64,000 nucleotides of DNA from Fuerstiella sp. (GTDB taxonomy: Bacteria; Planctomycetota; Planctomycetia; Planctomycetales; Planctomycetaceae). The first letter of the stretch is position 1; each line of letters starts with the position of its first letter. Below are positions 1 to 9,884 of this stretch, piece after piece. The stretch is taken from positions 173,004-237,003 of the forward strand of contig JAQWOH010000040.1 of the NCBI GenBank assembly GCA_029245955.1. Direction: 5' to 3'. The translations under genes and the position numbers were made by a program. The notes beneath the pieces were generated by a model. The model did no database searches, had not been told where the DNA came from, and saw nothing but the letters and a program-made list of their open reading frames with translations.

Positions 1-1
1 C

Positions 2-1888
2 GGACATCAGATGAAAGCAGCCGGCTACGCCACGGGAATTTTCGGCAAATGGCAACTGCAGTCCTATGACCCGCCCGATCTGCCCAACGCGGCCGATCGC
101 CGAGGCACGGGCATGCATCCGAAAGACGCAGGCTTTGACGAATATGCTCTGTTTCATTCGCTGCACACAGAAGACAAAGGTTCGCGTTTTGCCAACCCCA
201 CGATGCTGCAAGGGGCAGCCGGTTCACCAGGCGAACTCAGGAATTATGCCGGCCGATATGGCGAAGATGTGTGGGTAGAGAAGATTGTTGACTTTTTTGA
301 CGACCATCGTAATGAGCCAACTTTCGTCTATTACCCAATGGCTCTGCCACATCGCCCATTCGAACCGACGCCGAACACACGGGGCTGGGACCCGAAGGAC
401 ATTCCGGAAGAAGACGTAAAATTCATCACGGACATGGTCGAATACATGGATACGACTGTCGGCAGTCTGATGGCAGGGCTGCAGTCCAGAGGGCTTCGTG
501 AGAACACTCTCGTGCTGTTCTACGCAGATAACGGCTTCCATCGGAAGGTATTTTCAGAACTGAAGGACGGCCGAACAATTCAGGGCGGCAAAGGCGAGCC
601 ACTGCAGACAGGAATCCACGTACCGTTAATCGCATCATGGCCAGGGCACATTCAGCCCGGAGTGTGCGATGACATCGTCGATGCGTCGGACTTTCTGCCC
701 ACACTGCTGGAAATCGGCGGTTCTGCACTGTCAGTCAACGATGTCACAGACGGAGTCAGTTTCGCGCCGCAGCTGTTCGGCAGAGCAGGGCGAACTCGTG
801 AGTCTGCGTTCTTCTGGTACGACCCGCGACCGGGTTGGGACAAGGAACGATTTCACCGCAGCGTCTTTGCAGTGAACAGGAACTACAAACGATTTCGAGA
901 TGGTCGGCTGTTCCGTCTGACGGACCGACCACTCGAGGAGATCCCCGTGAATCTGCTGCACATGACGCCTGAAGACCAGTCGGCAGATAAGAAGCTGGCC
1001 ACTGTGATAGACCACATGATGTCCGCTTCAGAGGAACCTCCGCTGGTGGACGCTCACGGCAAAGTGGAACACGACTTTTTCCTCGTGCCGGCCGACAGAA
1101 AAGAAACGGATCAGATCAACGCCGAACTGCTGGCAACCGGACATCAATTCTCGTACGGTGATTCAGACATCGAAGAACAGCGTCTGTGGATCTTTCCGCC
1201 GCTGGCTGTTCAACCTGGAGAACTTCGTCCCTGCGTATTCTTTATCCATGGCGGTGGCTGGGGCGGCAACCCCGCTGGTCTGGCGGCACAAAGCGTCTAT
1301 CTGCAGCGACGCGGCTACGCGACCGTTTCCATCCATTTCCGACCGCCCAAAGGTGATCTTACGCCCAAGGACACACTGCGAGACGCCAGAAAAGCCTGGC
1401 GCTGGATTATCGAACACGGCCGCGAACATCACATCGACCCGGATCGAATCGTTGTGTCGGGAGGATCTGCCGGAGGTCATCTGTCACTGGCACTCAGCAC
1501 CATATCACTGGAGGATGACCCGGTTGTCGAAAACCTGCCAAAAGGTTACGTACTGTTTAATCCGGTCATCGATCTGGTCGATGGCTGGACAGGCGGTCGT
1601 AAGAAATGTGAAACCGCCGGCATAACACCGCTGAGTTTCTCGCCGGCGCATCATGTTCGTGCCGGACTGCCGCCCACACTGATTCTCAGCGGCAGCGATG
1701 ATGGTCTCATTCCTCCTTCATTAATCCATGCGTTCCAGAAGCGAATGAAACAAGTAGGCAGCGAATGCGACTTCATCGAATATCCTGGCGCCGGTCATGG
1801 CTTCTTCAACTACGGTCGTGAAGACAACAGGTATTTCCGTCTGACTATGCAGGCCTTCGAAAACTTCCTGGCAGAGCTGAAGCTGTAG
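2..1888 (+). CDS. Sulfatase-carboxylesterase fusion, 5' end outside window
   Basis: The frame is open to the left edge, so the N-terminus, including the formylglycine motif, lies outside the window; the first internal Met is at 11. Counting from that Met, residues about 1-340 are the rear part of a type I sulfatase, with FGKWQ, an ADNGF metal-site motif near 170 and a GGKGEPLQTGIHVPL loop near 195. Residues about 365-625 are a complete alpha/beta hydrolase of the acetylesterase/lipase type: oxyanion motif HGGGWGG near 413, nucleophile elbow GGSAGG with Ser486, likely Asp563 or Asp564, and His596 in GAGHGFF. Secretion is expected but its signal is not visible. A joint role in removing sulfate and acyl groups from one polysaccharide is inferred. 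Domain assignment is firm; substrate is unknown. Confidence 0.85.
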   Translation, partial: GHQMKAAGYATGIFGKWQLQSYDPPDLPNAADRRGTGMHPKDAGFDEYALFHSLHTEDKGSRFANPTMLQGAAGSPGELRNYAGRYGEDVWVEKIVDFFDDHRNEPTFVYYPMALPHRPFEPTPNTRGWDPKDIPEEDVKFITDMVEYMDTTVGSLMAGLQSRGLRENTLVLFYADNGFHRKVFSELKDGRTIQGGKGEPLQTGIHVPLIASWPGHIQPGVCDDIVDASDFLPTLLEIGGSALSVNDVTDGVSFAPQLFGRAGRTRESAFFWYDPRPGWDKERFHRSVFAVNRNYKRFRDGRLFRLTDRPLEEIPVNLLHMTPEDQSADKKLATVIDHMMSASEEPPLVDAHGKVEHDFFLVPADRKETDQINAELLATGHQFSYGDSDIEEQRLWIFPPLAVQPGELRPCVFFIHGGGWGGNPAGLAAQSVYLQRRGYATVSIHFRPPKGDLTPKDTLRDARKAWRWIIEHGREHHIDPDRIVVSGGSAGGHLSLALSTISLEDDPVVENLPKGYVLFNPVIDLVDGWTGGRKKCETAGITPLSFSPAHHVRAGLPPTLILSGSDDGLIPPSLIHAFQKRMKQVGSECDFIEYPGAGHGFFNYGREDNRYFRLTMQAFENFLAELKL

Positions 1889-1986
1889 CAGATATGTGCC
1901 AACTGTTCGGCGTGCCGTTTGCCCCGTCAATGATTTCCGGGTGCGCCGACTCTGACAAAGTGTTTTTCCTGGACAGGATTTGAGAG

Positions 1987-3714
1987 ATGAAAATTCCGGC
2001 CCGCTTCGTGGTGCTCATCCTGACCCTCACCGAAACACTGAACGCGGCAGAGAAACCAAACATCGTGCTGATCATGGCCGATGACATGGGCTACTCCGAC
2101 ATCGGTTGCTATGGCAGTGAAATTCAGACTCCGGTACTGGACGAACTGGCTGCGAACGGAGTTCGGTTTACGCAGTTTTACAATACGTCACGCTGCTGTC
2201 CGACCCGAGCCGCACTACTGACCGGGTTGTATTCGCATCAGGCCGGCATCGGGTTAATGACTGGTGACCGTGGCTATAATGCATATCGCGGAGACCTGAA
2301 CCGCAGCTGTGTCACCATCGCGGAAGCCCTTCGCCCCGCCGGGTACCACAATTATATGTCCGGTAAATGGCACGTCACTCGGCACACCGGACCCAATGCA
2401 GACAATTCCAACTGGCCCCTGCAGCGAGGATTCGACCGCTTTTACGGAACGATCACCGGTGCAGGCAGCTTCTTCGATCCGGCTACACTCTGTCGCGGCA
2501 ACACGTATATCACTCCCGTGAACGACTCCGAGTACCAGCCCGACAGCTTCTACTACACAGATGCGATAAGTGACAACGCGGCGAAGTACGTAGCGGATCA
2601 CTTTCGTGACCATAGCGACGAACCCTTCTTCCTGTACGTCGCCTACACCAGCGCCCACTGGCCGATGCATGCCCCCGCTGCCGAGATTGCCAAATACAAA
2701 GGCGTCTATGACGGGGGTTATGGCCCCATGCGGGAGTCTCGTCTTCACAAGGCAATCGATCAGGGTGTAATCAGCGACAAGTGGCCGATGTCGGCAGGAG
2801 CCGTCAATTGGGAAACATTCGAGCACAAGGAATGGGATATTCGCTGTATGGAAGTCTATGCAGCGATGGTGGACCGGATGGATCAGGGCATCGGACGGGT
2901 TGTCCAGGCAGTCAGGAAGGCAAACGCGGTGGAGAATACGATTATCGTGTACCTGCAGGACAACGGTGGCTGCGCTGAAGGGTACGGACGCGCAGACAAT
3001 GAAGCGAAACGCAGCAAGTTCGACTTTAAGCCGTTTGGGCCGGATGACCTGCAGACAAAGATCTGGCCGCCAATGCAGACTCGCGACGGTCACTGGGTGC
3101 GAACGGGACCAAAGACCATGCCCGGGACAGAAGACACATTCGTGGCATATGGCACGGGATGGGCCAACGCGTCAAACACACCATTTCGCGGTTACAAACA
3201 CGACGGCTACGAAGGTGGCATCAGCACGCCATTGATTGTGCACTGGCCGACAGGAATCGCCCGGAGCCAACGTGGCAGAATCGTTGACGATCCGGCACAT
3301 CTGATTGATCTGATGCCTACCTTCCTGCACGCAGCCGGATCCCGGTACCCGACTGAATACCGGGATCATTCGATCCGGCCCATGGAAGGGGTCAGCCTTG
3401 ATCCGGCGTTTTCCGGAAAACCCATTTCACGTCACGCAGCAATCGGATTTGAACATCATGGAAATCTTGCGTTGCGTCACGGCCGCTGGAAGATCGTATC
3501 TGCATATCGCAGGGATCAACCCACACGCTGGGAACTTTATGACATGCACCTGGACCGCACTGAGCTCAACGACCTGGCGACTTCCAACCCCGCCAAATTG
3601 AATGAGTTGATCGGCAAGTGGCAGTCCTGGGCAAATCACGTTGGTGTTCAGCAATGGCCGTTCGAACCGAAACGCGCGCCAAAGCAGAAGCGGAATCAAG
3701 CCCTGAAGCCATGA
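1987..3714 (+). CDS. Secreted arylsulfatase-type sulfatase
   Basis: The start ATG is followed by a short hydrophobic signal ending near NAAEKP, then PNIVLIMADDMGYSD, the N-terminal metal-binding strand of type I sulfatases. The formylglycine motif is C70-C-P-T-R74, followed by AALLTG. GKWHVTRH, QDNGG and the GYEGGISTPLIVHWP loop complete the alkaline-phosphatase-like fold. At 575 residues it has normal family length. It hydrolyses sulfate esters after Cys70 is oxidised by a maturation enzyme encoded elsewhere. It follows the preceding fusion by about 100 bp on the same strand and is probably part of the same block. The natural substrate cannot be told from sequence; a polysaccharide is likely from context. 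Confidence 0.93.
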   Translation: MKIPARFVVLILTLTETLNAAEKPNIVLIMADDMGYSDIGCYGSEIQTPVLDELAANGVRFTQFYNTSRCCPTRAALLTGLYSHQAGIGLMTGDRGYNAYRGDLNRSCVTIAEALRPAGYHNYMSGKWHVTRHTGPNADNSNWPLQRGFDRFYGTITGAGSFFDPATLCRGNTYITPVNDSEYQPDSFYYTDAISDNAAKYVADHFRDHSDEPFFLYVAYTSAHWPMHAPAAEIAKYKGVYDGGYGPMRESRLHKAIDQGVISDKWPMSAGAVNWETFEHKEWDIRCMEVYAAMVDRMDQGIGRVVQAVRKANAVENTIIVYLQDNGGCAEGYGRADNEAKRSKFDFKPFGPDDLQTKIWPPMQTRDGHWVRTGPKTMPGTEDTFVAYGTGWANASNTPFRGYKHDGYEGGISTPLIVHWPTGIARSQRGRIVDDPAHLIDLMPTFLHAAGSRYPTEYRDHSIRPMEGVSLDPAFSGKPISRHAAIGFEHHGNLALRHGRWKIVSAYRRDQPTRWELYDMHLDRTELNDLATSNPAKLNELIGKWQSWANHVGVQQWPFEPKRAPKQKRNQALKP

Positions 3715-4055
3715 GACAGGCAACATCGATACTTGCTGTGGCGTGCGGCATGACCGTTTACCCGGCAGCGCACAGCAAAGGCTTAGATCAGGTACGCGCG
3801 GGGAAATGCGGAAGAACCGGAGTACCCCAGCTCCGGATACGACCTGGTACTGCGGCCGGCAAGTCAACAAGTTCAGCCTGTCGTCCGGTCCGCTGGCAGC
3901 GTTGCGGACGACAGACTTTTGTTCTTGGGATGAAAGGACAAGAATGCACAGAAAGCAAACATGTTCCTGTTCATGACGAGATCGGGTTCGGACTTGCCAA
4001 ACGGACCTTCTTAGAAAAACAGATCGATACAGACTTCACTAAGAAACCACGACCA
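3715..4055 (+). other. Intergenic region without a convincing gene
   Basis: The frame of the downstream esterase is open upstream as far as 3618, inside the sulfatase gene, but the translated stretch lacks a signal peptide or known motif. I treat it as leader DNA. I saw no clear terminator. Confidence 0.5.
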
Positions 4056-5264
4056 ATGCAAATGAAACAACTGATCGCTGCCTGCGTCCTTGGACTTTTC
4101 GGACAGAACGCAGAAGCAGAGCAGAAGCCACTTAAGGTCTTCATACTGGTTGGTCAGTCCAACATGCAGGGACATGCTCACGTACGCACTCTTGAACACA
4201 TCGCCATGGACCCGAAAACGGCACCGCTGCTGCGGGAAATGCGGGATGACAACGGCGGTGCACGCGTCTGCAGGGACGTATGGATTTCGTATCTTTCCAG
4301 TAGTGGCGAGAAACGGGGACAACTGACCGCTGGATTCGGAGCCGACGAAAACAAGATCGGCCCCGAGCTGACTTTCGGTATTTACATGCAGAAGATGCTG
4401 AAAGAGCCGATCCTTATCATCAAAACGGCCTGGGGCGGGAAAAGCCTGCATACGGATTTCCGATCACCGAGCGCCGGACCATATCAATTCAATGACACAC
4501 AATTGGAAGGGTTCCGGAAACAGGATAAAGATATCGAAGCGATTAAAGCCGACCGGGCGAAAGCAACGGGGCATTACTACCGGCTGACGATCAATCACGT
4601 AAAGACGGTGCTGGCGAATATCGATCGGGTGTATCCGGACTACGAATCTGATCAACGATATGAACTGGCCGGCCTGGTCTGGTTTCAGGGCTGGAACGAC
4701 ATGGTGGATCGAGGTGTCTATCCCAGTCGAGACAAGCCGGGCGGCTATGACCAGTACAGTGAAACGCTGGCGTGTTTCATTCGAGACGTGCGGAAGGATC
4801 TTTCTGCGCCCCTGCTTCCATTTGTGATCGGCGTAATGGGCGCCGGTGGTCCCATCGACAAGTATCTTCCGGAACAGCAGCGTTACGCGGGAATTCATCA
4901 CAATTTTCGCAATGCCATGGCAGCGCCGGCAGACCTGCCTGAATTCACAGGCAACGTCGCGACCGTCCTGACAGAAGACTACTGGGACATGCAGTTAGTG
5001 GATTTACGGGCAAGGGATGCGAAGGTCAAACGGAAGGCCAGGGAACTTCAATCAGGACGCAGGCTCAGTCGCGAGGATCAGCAGGCGGCTCAGGAAAAAC
5101 TCCGGAATGAAGAATTCAGCGATCGCGAACTGGAGATTCTTAAAACGGGCGTTTCCAACGCTGAGTACCATTACCTGGGATCAGCCAAAATCATGGCTCA
5201 GATTGGCAAAGGATTCGCTGAGGCAATCACGCAGATGCAGGAAAAAAGAAGCACGCATCGCTGA
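4056..5264 (+). CDS. Secreted SASA-family (sialate O-acetylesterase-like) esterase
   Basis: I chose ATG 4056 (a second ATG lies at 4062) because it begins a clean signal peptide, MQMKQLIAACVLGLFG, cleaved near AEAEQ. The reading frame extends upstream to 3618, but that part overlaps the previous gene and looks non-coding. The mature protein opens with FILVGQSNMQGHA, the GQSNM nucleophile block of the SASA/DUF303 family of SGNH-like carbohydrate esterases. WFQGWND and a C-terminal EYHYLGSAKIM block, which probably carries the catalytic His, fit the same family. It would remove acetyl or similar groups from carbohydrates outside the cytoplasm. It sits between sulfatase genes, which suggests cooperation on a substituted glycan. 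Confidence 0.85.
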   Translation: MQMKQLIAACVLGLFGQNAEAEQKPLKVFILVGQSNMQGHAHVRTLEHIAMDPKTAPLLREMRDDNGGARVCRDVWISYLSSSGEKRGQLTAGFGADENKIGPELTFGIYMQKMLKEPILIIKTAWGGKSLHTDFRSPSAGPYQFNDTQLEGFRKQDKDIEAIKADRAKATGHYYRLTINHVKTVLANIDRVYPDYESDQRYELAGLVWFQGWNDMVDRGVYPSRDKPGGYDQYSETLACFIRDVRKDLSAPLLPFVIGVMGAGGPIDKYLPEQQRYAGIHHNFRNAMAAPADLPEFTGNVATVLTEDYWDMQLVDLRARDAKVKRKARELQSGRRLSREDQQAAQEKLRNEEFSDRELEILKTGVSNAEYHYLGSAKIMAQIGKGFAEAITQMQEKRSTHR

Positions 5265-5396
5265 TGCTGGCAAGAGACTGTTCTTAATCGTGTCGGTTGC
5301 CAATGCGTCGCCACGGTGGCGCTGACAGTCAACGAGCGACAGGGCTCATACGGTCTTGCTTACGAATCGCACAATTAATAATGATCGAATGTACTC

Positions 5397-8351
5397 ATGA
5401 TCGTTTATCGACACTTCTTAATGCTGTCTCATATCGCGTCCCTCTTCCTGGGGTTCACGGTCCGACCAGCCAGCGGGGCCGCGACGTCTCCCAATTTTGT
5501 AGTGATCCTGACGGACGATCAGAGCTGGGTCGGTTCGTCGGTTCTTATCGATCCTGACGACGAACGATCACGAAGCGATTACTTTCACACTCCACATATC
5601 GAGCGTCTCGCAGAAATGGGAATGCGGTTCACGCAGGGATACGCACCGGCGCCTTTTTGTTGCCCTACACGTCGCAGTCTGCTGACTGGCCAGACACCAG
5701 CTCGGCACATTTATCAAAAGGACCAGAAAAACTGGCCTTTAGAATACCGAAAACAGCTCAGTCTTCCTCGCATGCTGAAGGCAGCCAATCCGAATTATCG
5801 AACAGCCCACTTCGGTAAGTGGGACATGCGAACCGACGAGGTCACGCCGGAACAGATGGGCTACGACGTCAGTGACGGCTACACCGGCAACGGCACGGGT
5901 GGGGGCAAGGGAAGTGGCGGTCCCGCCGCCAGCCACGATCCTAAACTTATCCTGGGCATCACCGACCGCACATGTGATTTTATGCAGACGCAGGCAAAAT
6001 CCGGACATCCGTTTTTTGTTCAGGTCTCTCACTACGCTGTCCACCTGGACATTTTCTATCAAGAGCAGACGCTTGCGAATATACGCCAGCGTCCCAAAGG
6101 AAAGAAGCACACGATACCGGAGTTCGCCGCGATGACCGGCGATGTGGATGCCGGAATTGGCGTGCTGATCGACCGGATCAAGTCACTCGGACTGCAGGAC
6201 AGCACCTACATCTTCTTTCTGTCAGATAACGGTGGCCGACTGACGATGCCCGGTCAGAAGGGCAAAGAGCAGCCTCGCAACCATCCACTGCGGAACGGCA
6301 AAGGCACGATGTACGAAGGCGGCATTCGTGTGCCGTTCATCGCGATCGGCCCGAATATTCTGCCCGGAAGTGTCAGCCGGACTCCCGTGACTGGTCTGGA
6401 CATCTTTCCCACCATTGCCCGGCTGGCAAACTACCCGAATCCACTGCCGGAGACTCTCGACGGCGGCAGCATGGCGGAAGTTCTTTTTAACCGTGGACAG
6501 GGTACCATTTCTCGCAATCAGCCGTTCCTGCTGTTTCACCATGCCGTCGATCGCACGCCGCAAACGGCGTTGATTCACGGAAACCACAAACTGGTCAAAA
6601 CATGGAGAGAGAACCGACTGGAATTATTCGACCTGTCGACAAACCTCAGCGAAGTCCATGACCTGTCTGACGAACTGCCGGAGACGACCACCGAACTGCA
6701 TTCCATGATGGTCAACTTTCTGGATAGCGTGAAAGCCGAGACACGCAGAACAGATGGCAGGAGCAAAGAAAAGACCAGGCCGCAGATTTCTCACAAAGCC
6801 CCGGCGTCCCTGCGGGACTCATTGAGCAGCGCTGCATCACGCCCCAACGTGCTGTTTCTTTCGATTGACGATTTGAACGACTGGGTTGGTGCGCTGGGTG
6901 GACATCCTCAGGCGCAGACCCCCAATCTGGACCGACTGATTGCGAACAGCGTCTTCTTCCGAAACGCCCACTGCGCTGCGGCCGTGTGTAGTGCTTCCCG
7001 GCATGCCCTGATGAGCGGACTGCGGCCTTCGACAACCGGTTGGTACACGAATGCATCGAAGAGCAGGAAGAGCTATGAAAAAGCTCTGGGAGACACCATT
7101 CCGCTACCGACGCACTTCAAGCACAATGGCTATAAGACAATGGCCGCAGGGAAAGTGTTCCACAAGGGAACCAGCGATATCAAAGATTACGATTACTGGG
7201 ATGAGTCCCGTCCAAAATACAGGTGGCCCAAAGAACTGGCCGAACGCGGCCATGGTTACGCGGGCGACAAAGGCGGGCACTTCTATCCCTTCCCCCGCGA
7301 TGGTGGTGCGATCTACCAGAAATTTCAATCAGGCGTCGACGGCCAGTCCTTGTGCTGGGGAGCGCTCGAGAAGTCGGACATGCCCCCCGAAGGTATGCCC
7401 GACGAACAGATCGCAGCCTGGGCCGTGGAAAGACTCAGGCAGACACACGACAAGCCGTTCTTCCTTGCCGTCGGCCTGATTCGACCTCATGTACCGTTCA
7501 CGGCGCCAAAAGAATTTTTCGACCTTTATCCGTCTGAGAACGTTGTCATACCGGACGTGCCCGACGATGAGATGGACGATATTCCGCTGCTGGGCAAGGC
7601 CATCGCCTACGGGACCATCAACGGCGGCGACCACAAGAATGTTCTCGACGTCGGCCCCGATTATTGGCGAGAAATGGTCCGCGCCTACCTGGCGTGCGTG
7701 TCGTTCGCAGATGCACAGGCGGGCAGGGTGCTGGACGCACTCGAAGACAGCCCTTACGCCGACAACACCATCATTGTTTTCTGGTCGGATCACGGTCAGC
7801 ATTTGGGCGAGAAACGGCATTGGCGCAAGCAGGCCCTTTGGGAAGAAGCAACTCGTGTTCCCCTGGCAATCCGCTTGCCGAAGTCCTTCCATGGCGGTCA
7901 GATATGTGATCGAGCGGTGAGTCTGCTGGATATCTATCCGACACTGCTGGAACTCTGCAACCTGCGGGCTGTCAAAGGGCTTGAGGGAATAAGTTTGTTG
8001 CCGCAACTGGAAGATCCGTCCACCCGTCGCATTGAGCCCGCCATTTCCACATGGCATTACAGGAACCACGCCGCGCGCAGTCTTAACTTCCGATACATCC
8101 GCTATCGAGACGGAACGGAGGAACTTTATGACCACCGATCCGATCCGAATGAACACCACAATCTTGCCGATGACCCCAAGCTCGCGAGAATCAAAGAGAA
8201 GCTCGGCGCTTACATGCCGACCGATGACGTCGTACCATCGTCGATGAGCGGCGGAGGCACAGACACGTTTGGTCGCAAGGTTGAAAGACTTCGCAGCGAG
8301 GGCGTTCCTGAATGGCTGGGGAAAGTCCCGAATTCGGTTCACATCAATTGA
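5397..8351 (+). CDS. Double-domain sulfatase (two complete sulfatases in one polypeptide)
   Basis: A 984-residue protein with two catalytic modules. After a signal-like N-terminus (ATG 5397, or 5421 for a shorter signal) the first module has FVVILTDDQSW, formylglycine motif C88-C-P-T-R92, FGKWDMR and LSDNGG, and resembles an arylsulfatase. A Lys/Arg/Ser-rich linker at about residues 445-480 leads directly into a second module beginning RPNVLFLSIDDLNDW with motif C531-S-A-S-R535, then GLIRPHVPF and WSDHGQHLGEKRHW, which are hallmarks of the iduronate-2-sulfatase-like group. There is no stop, internal signal peptide or frame change between the modules. Both keep the catalytic Cys, so both may be active. 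The different motif types suggest two sulfate-ester specificities on one secreted chain. Confidence 0.9.
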   Translation: MIVYRHFLMLSHIASLFLGFTVRPASGAATSPNFVVILTDDQSWVGSSVLIDPDDERSRSDYFHTPHIERLAEMGMRFTQGYAPAPFCCPTRRSLLTGQTPARHIYQKDQKNWPLEYRKQLSLPRMLKAANPNYRTAHFGKWDMRTDEVTPEQMGYDVSDGYTGNGTGGGKGSGGPAASHDPKLILGITDRTCDFMQTQAKSGHPFFVQVSHYAVHLDIFYQEQTLANIRQRPKGKKHTIPEFAAMTGDVDAGIGVLIDRIKSLGLQDSTYIFFLSDNGGRLTMPGQKGKEQPRNHPLRNGKGTMYEGGIRVPFIAIGPNILPGSVSRTPVTGLDIFPTIARLANYPNPLPETLDGGSMAEVLFNRGQGTISRNQPFLLFHHAVDRTPQTALIHGNHKLVKTWRENRLELFDLSTNLSEVHDLSDELPETTTELHSMMVNFLDSVKAETRRTDGRSKEKTRPQISHKAPASLRDSLSSAASRPNVLFLSIDDLNDWVGALGGHPQAQTPNLDRLIANSVFFRNAHCAAAVCSASRHALMSGLRPSTTGWYTNASKSRKSYEKALGDTIPLPTHFKHNGYKTMAAGKVFHKGTSDIKDYDYWDESRPKYRWPKELAERGHGYAGDKGGHFYPFPRDGGAIYQKFQSGVDGQSLCWGALEKSDMPPEGMPDEQIAAWAVERLRQTHDKPFFLAVGLIRPHVPFTAPKEFFDLYPSENVVIPDVPDDEMDDIPLLGKAIAYGTINGGDHKNVLDVGPDYWREMVRAYLACVSFADAQAGRVLDALEDSPYADNTIIVFWSDHGQHLGEKRHWRKQALWEEATRVPLAIRLPKSFHGGQICDRAVSLLDIYPTLLELCNLRAVKGLEGISLLPQLEDPSTRRIEPAISTWHYRNHAARSLNFRYIRYRDGTEELYDHRSDPNEHHNLADDPKLARIKEKLGAYMPTDDVVPSSMSGGGTDTFGRKVERLRSEGVPEWLGKVPNSVHIN

Positions 8352-8459
8352 CTCACAATGCAAACGATTCCGGACGTGAACGTCGCTCGTTGAAAGACAA
8401 TTCCGTCTCCGCGTCCCCCACCTCGTAAGCCGCCAGAAATTATCCTTAAAGGTCCAGGT

Positions 8460-9512
8460 ATGATCAGATCAACATCATGTTTGTCCATCTGCTGTCTGTT
8501 TGTCGTATGCCTTACTGATATTGCCATGGCACAGCGTTCATCCGTCGTCATCGGTGAATCGCTTGCGGACGTGGACGAGCCCAAACCGGGCAGGCTCGAC
8601 ATGCCCTTTGGAGTTGATTTCGACAAACAGGGCAACATGTATATTGTCGAGCTGACGGGCGGGCGAGTGCACAAACTGGATGCAGCCGGTCAGTTCACGA
8701 CAATTGCGGGCGACGGCAGCGAAGGATACACAGGTGACGGCGGCCCTGCCAAAGATGCCACGTTCAACGGCATGCACAACGTGGCGGTCACTCCCGCAGG
8801 TGATCTTTATATTGCGGACAGCTGGAACCACTGCATTCGCCGGATCGACGGTGAAACAGGAATCATCAGCACGATTGCCGGCACGGGCAAACCGGGCTTC
8901 AGCGGTGACAACGGACCAGCGGTTGAGGCGACGTTTAACTTTCTGATGTGCGTCTCGCTGAATTCAGACGATGACAAACTGTATGTGGCCGATCTGAAAA
9001 ACCTGCGTATTCGCATGGTTGATCTGCGCACGGGCAACGTCAGCACCGTCGCCGGCAACGGTAAAAAGGGTGTTCCCACTGACGGCAGCAAAGCAGCGGA
9101 AAGCCCTCTGATAGATCCGCGCGCAGTAGCCGTCGATTCGAAAGACAACATCTACATCCTTGAGCGGGGCGGCCACGCTCTGCGCGTCGTAACACCGGAC
9201 GGCAAAATTCGCACCGTCGCCGGAACAGGTAAAGCGGGCGGAGCCGATGGAGCCGCTCTGACGGCGGAGTTAAATTCCCCCAAACATGTCGCCATCGACG
9301 CTGACGATAACGTCATTATTGCCGACGACCAGAATAAGCGAGTTCGTCTCTACGATCCGAACAATGGCAGCGTGACCAGTATTCTGGGCAGCGGTGTTAA
9401 GAAACCCAGACGCGGGCTGTTGCGTCCTCATGGCGTTTGCGTCCACGAGGACGGATCCATCTACGTGGTCGACACCGGACATCACCGCGTACTCCGCCTG
9501 CAGATTCGATGA
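8460..9512 (+). CDS. Secreted NHL-repeat beta-propeller protein
   Basis: ATG 8460 follows an AGG-containing site and starts a signal peptide with a hydrophobic core around CLSICCLFVVCL, cleaved near AMAQ. The rest of the 350 residues is made of NHL-type units, recognisable as repeats of an IYIADSWNHCIRRID-like strand followed by ISTIAGTG. The pattern recurs about every 55 residues (STIAGTGKPGFSG, STVAGNGKKG, RTVAGTGKAGG), consistent with a six-bladed propeller. No catalytic residues are obvious; it probably binds a ligand or partner outside the cytoplasm. It closes the plus-strand sulfatase block and faces the convergent minus-strand block across about 370 bp. Confidence 0.85.
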   Translation: MIRSTSCLSICCLFVVCLTDIAMAQRSSVVIGESLADVDEPKPGRLDMPFGVDFDKQGNMYIVELTGGRVHKLDAAGQFTTIAGDGSEGYTGDGGPAKDATFNGMHNVAVTPAGDLYIADSWNHCIRRIDGETGIISTIAGTGKPGFSGDNGPAVEATFNFLMCVSLNSDDDKLYVADLKNLRIRMVDLRTGNVSTVAGNGKKGVPTDGSKAAESPLIDPRAVAVDSKDNIYILERGGHALRVVTPDGKIRTVAGTGKAGGADGAALTAELNSPKHVAIDADDNVIIADDQNKRVRLYDPNNGSVTSILGSGVKKPRRGLLRPHGVCVHEDGSIYVVDTGHHRVLRLQIR

Positions 9513-9884
9513 ACTCAGAAGGCGGATGGGACGTCCTGCAGCCAGGGAGTTCGATGCACGGGCCGGAAGTTGTTCTCGCCGCCGCGCTGCTCACTGCCTG
9601 TTACGACGAAAAGGCGACAACAGATGCCGCACCCAGCCTGGCGGTACATTCCCCCTGCCACACAGCCCGTATTCGCCGGGCCAGTGACGTGGAACGTATG
9701 TCGTACCGAACAGCCCGGCCATTTCCTCGGCAGAGTGATGAATTGCATGAAATTGCCACAGGACCGGAATCACACGGAAGACTCTGGGAATCCAGTTCTG
9801 AGTAAAATTGGCAATCAACAGACAAAGCAGGACTTTGGCGCGTGCAAACAAGTAAGTCGTACCGGAACGTATCCGAGTCTCCGG
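9513..9884. other. Convergent intergenic region, nothing recognised
   Basis: This 372 bp gap lies between two genes that converge. Short reading frames exist on both strands but carry no motif, signal peptide or good ribosome-binding site. I saw no clear hairpin with a T-run. Confidence 0.5.

Noticed and set aside
7329..8363. Long minus-strand frame (about 340 codons) opposite the double sulfatase
   Set aside because: Antisense to a strongly supported sulfatase domain, with no motif.
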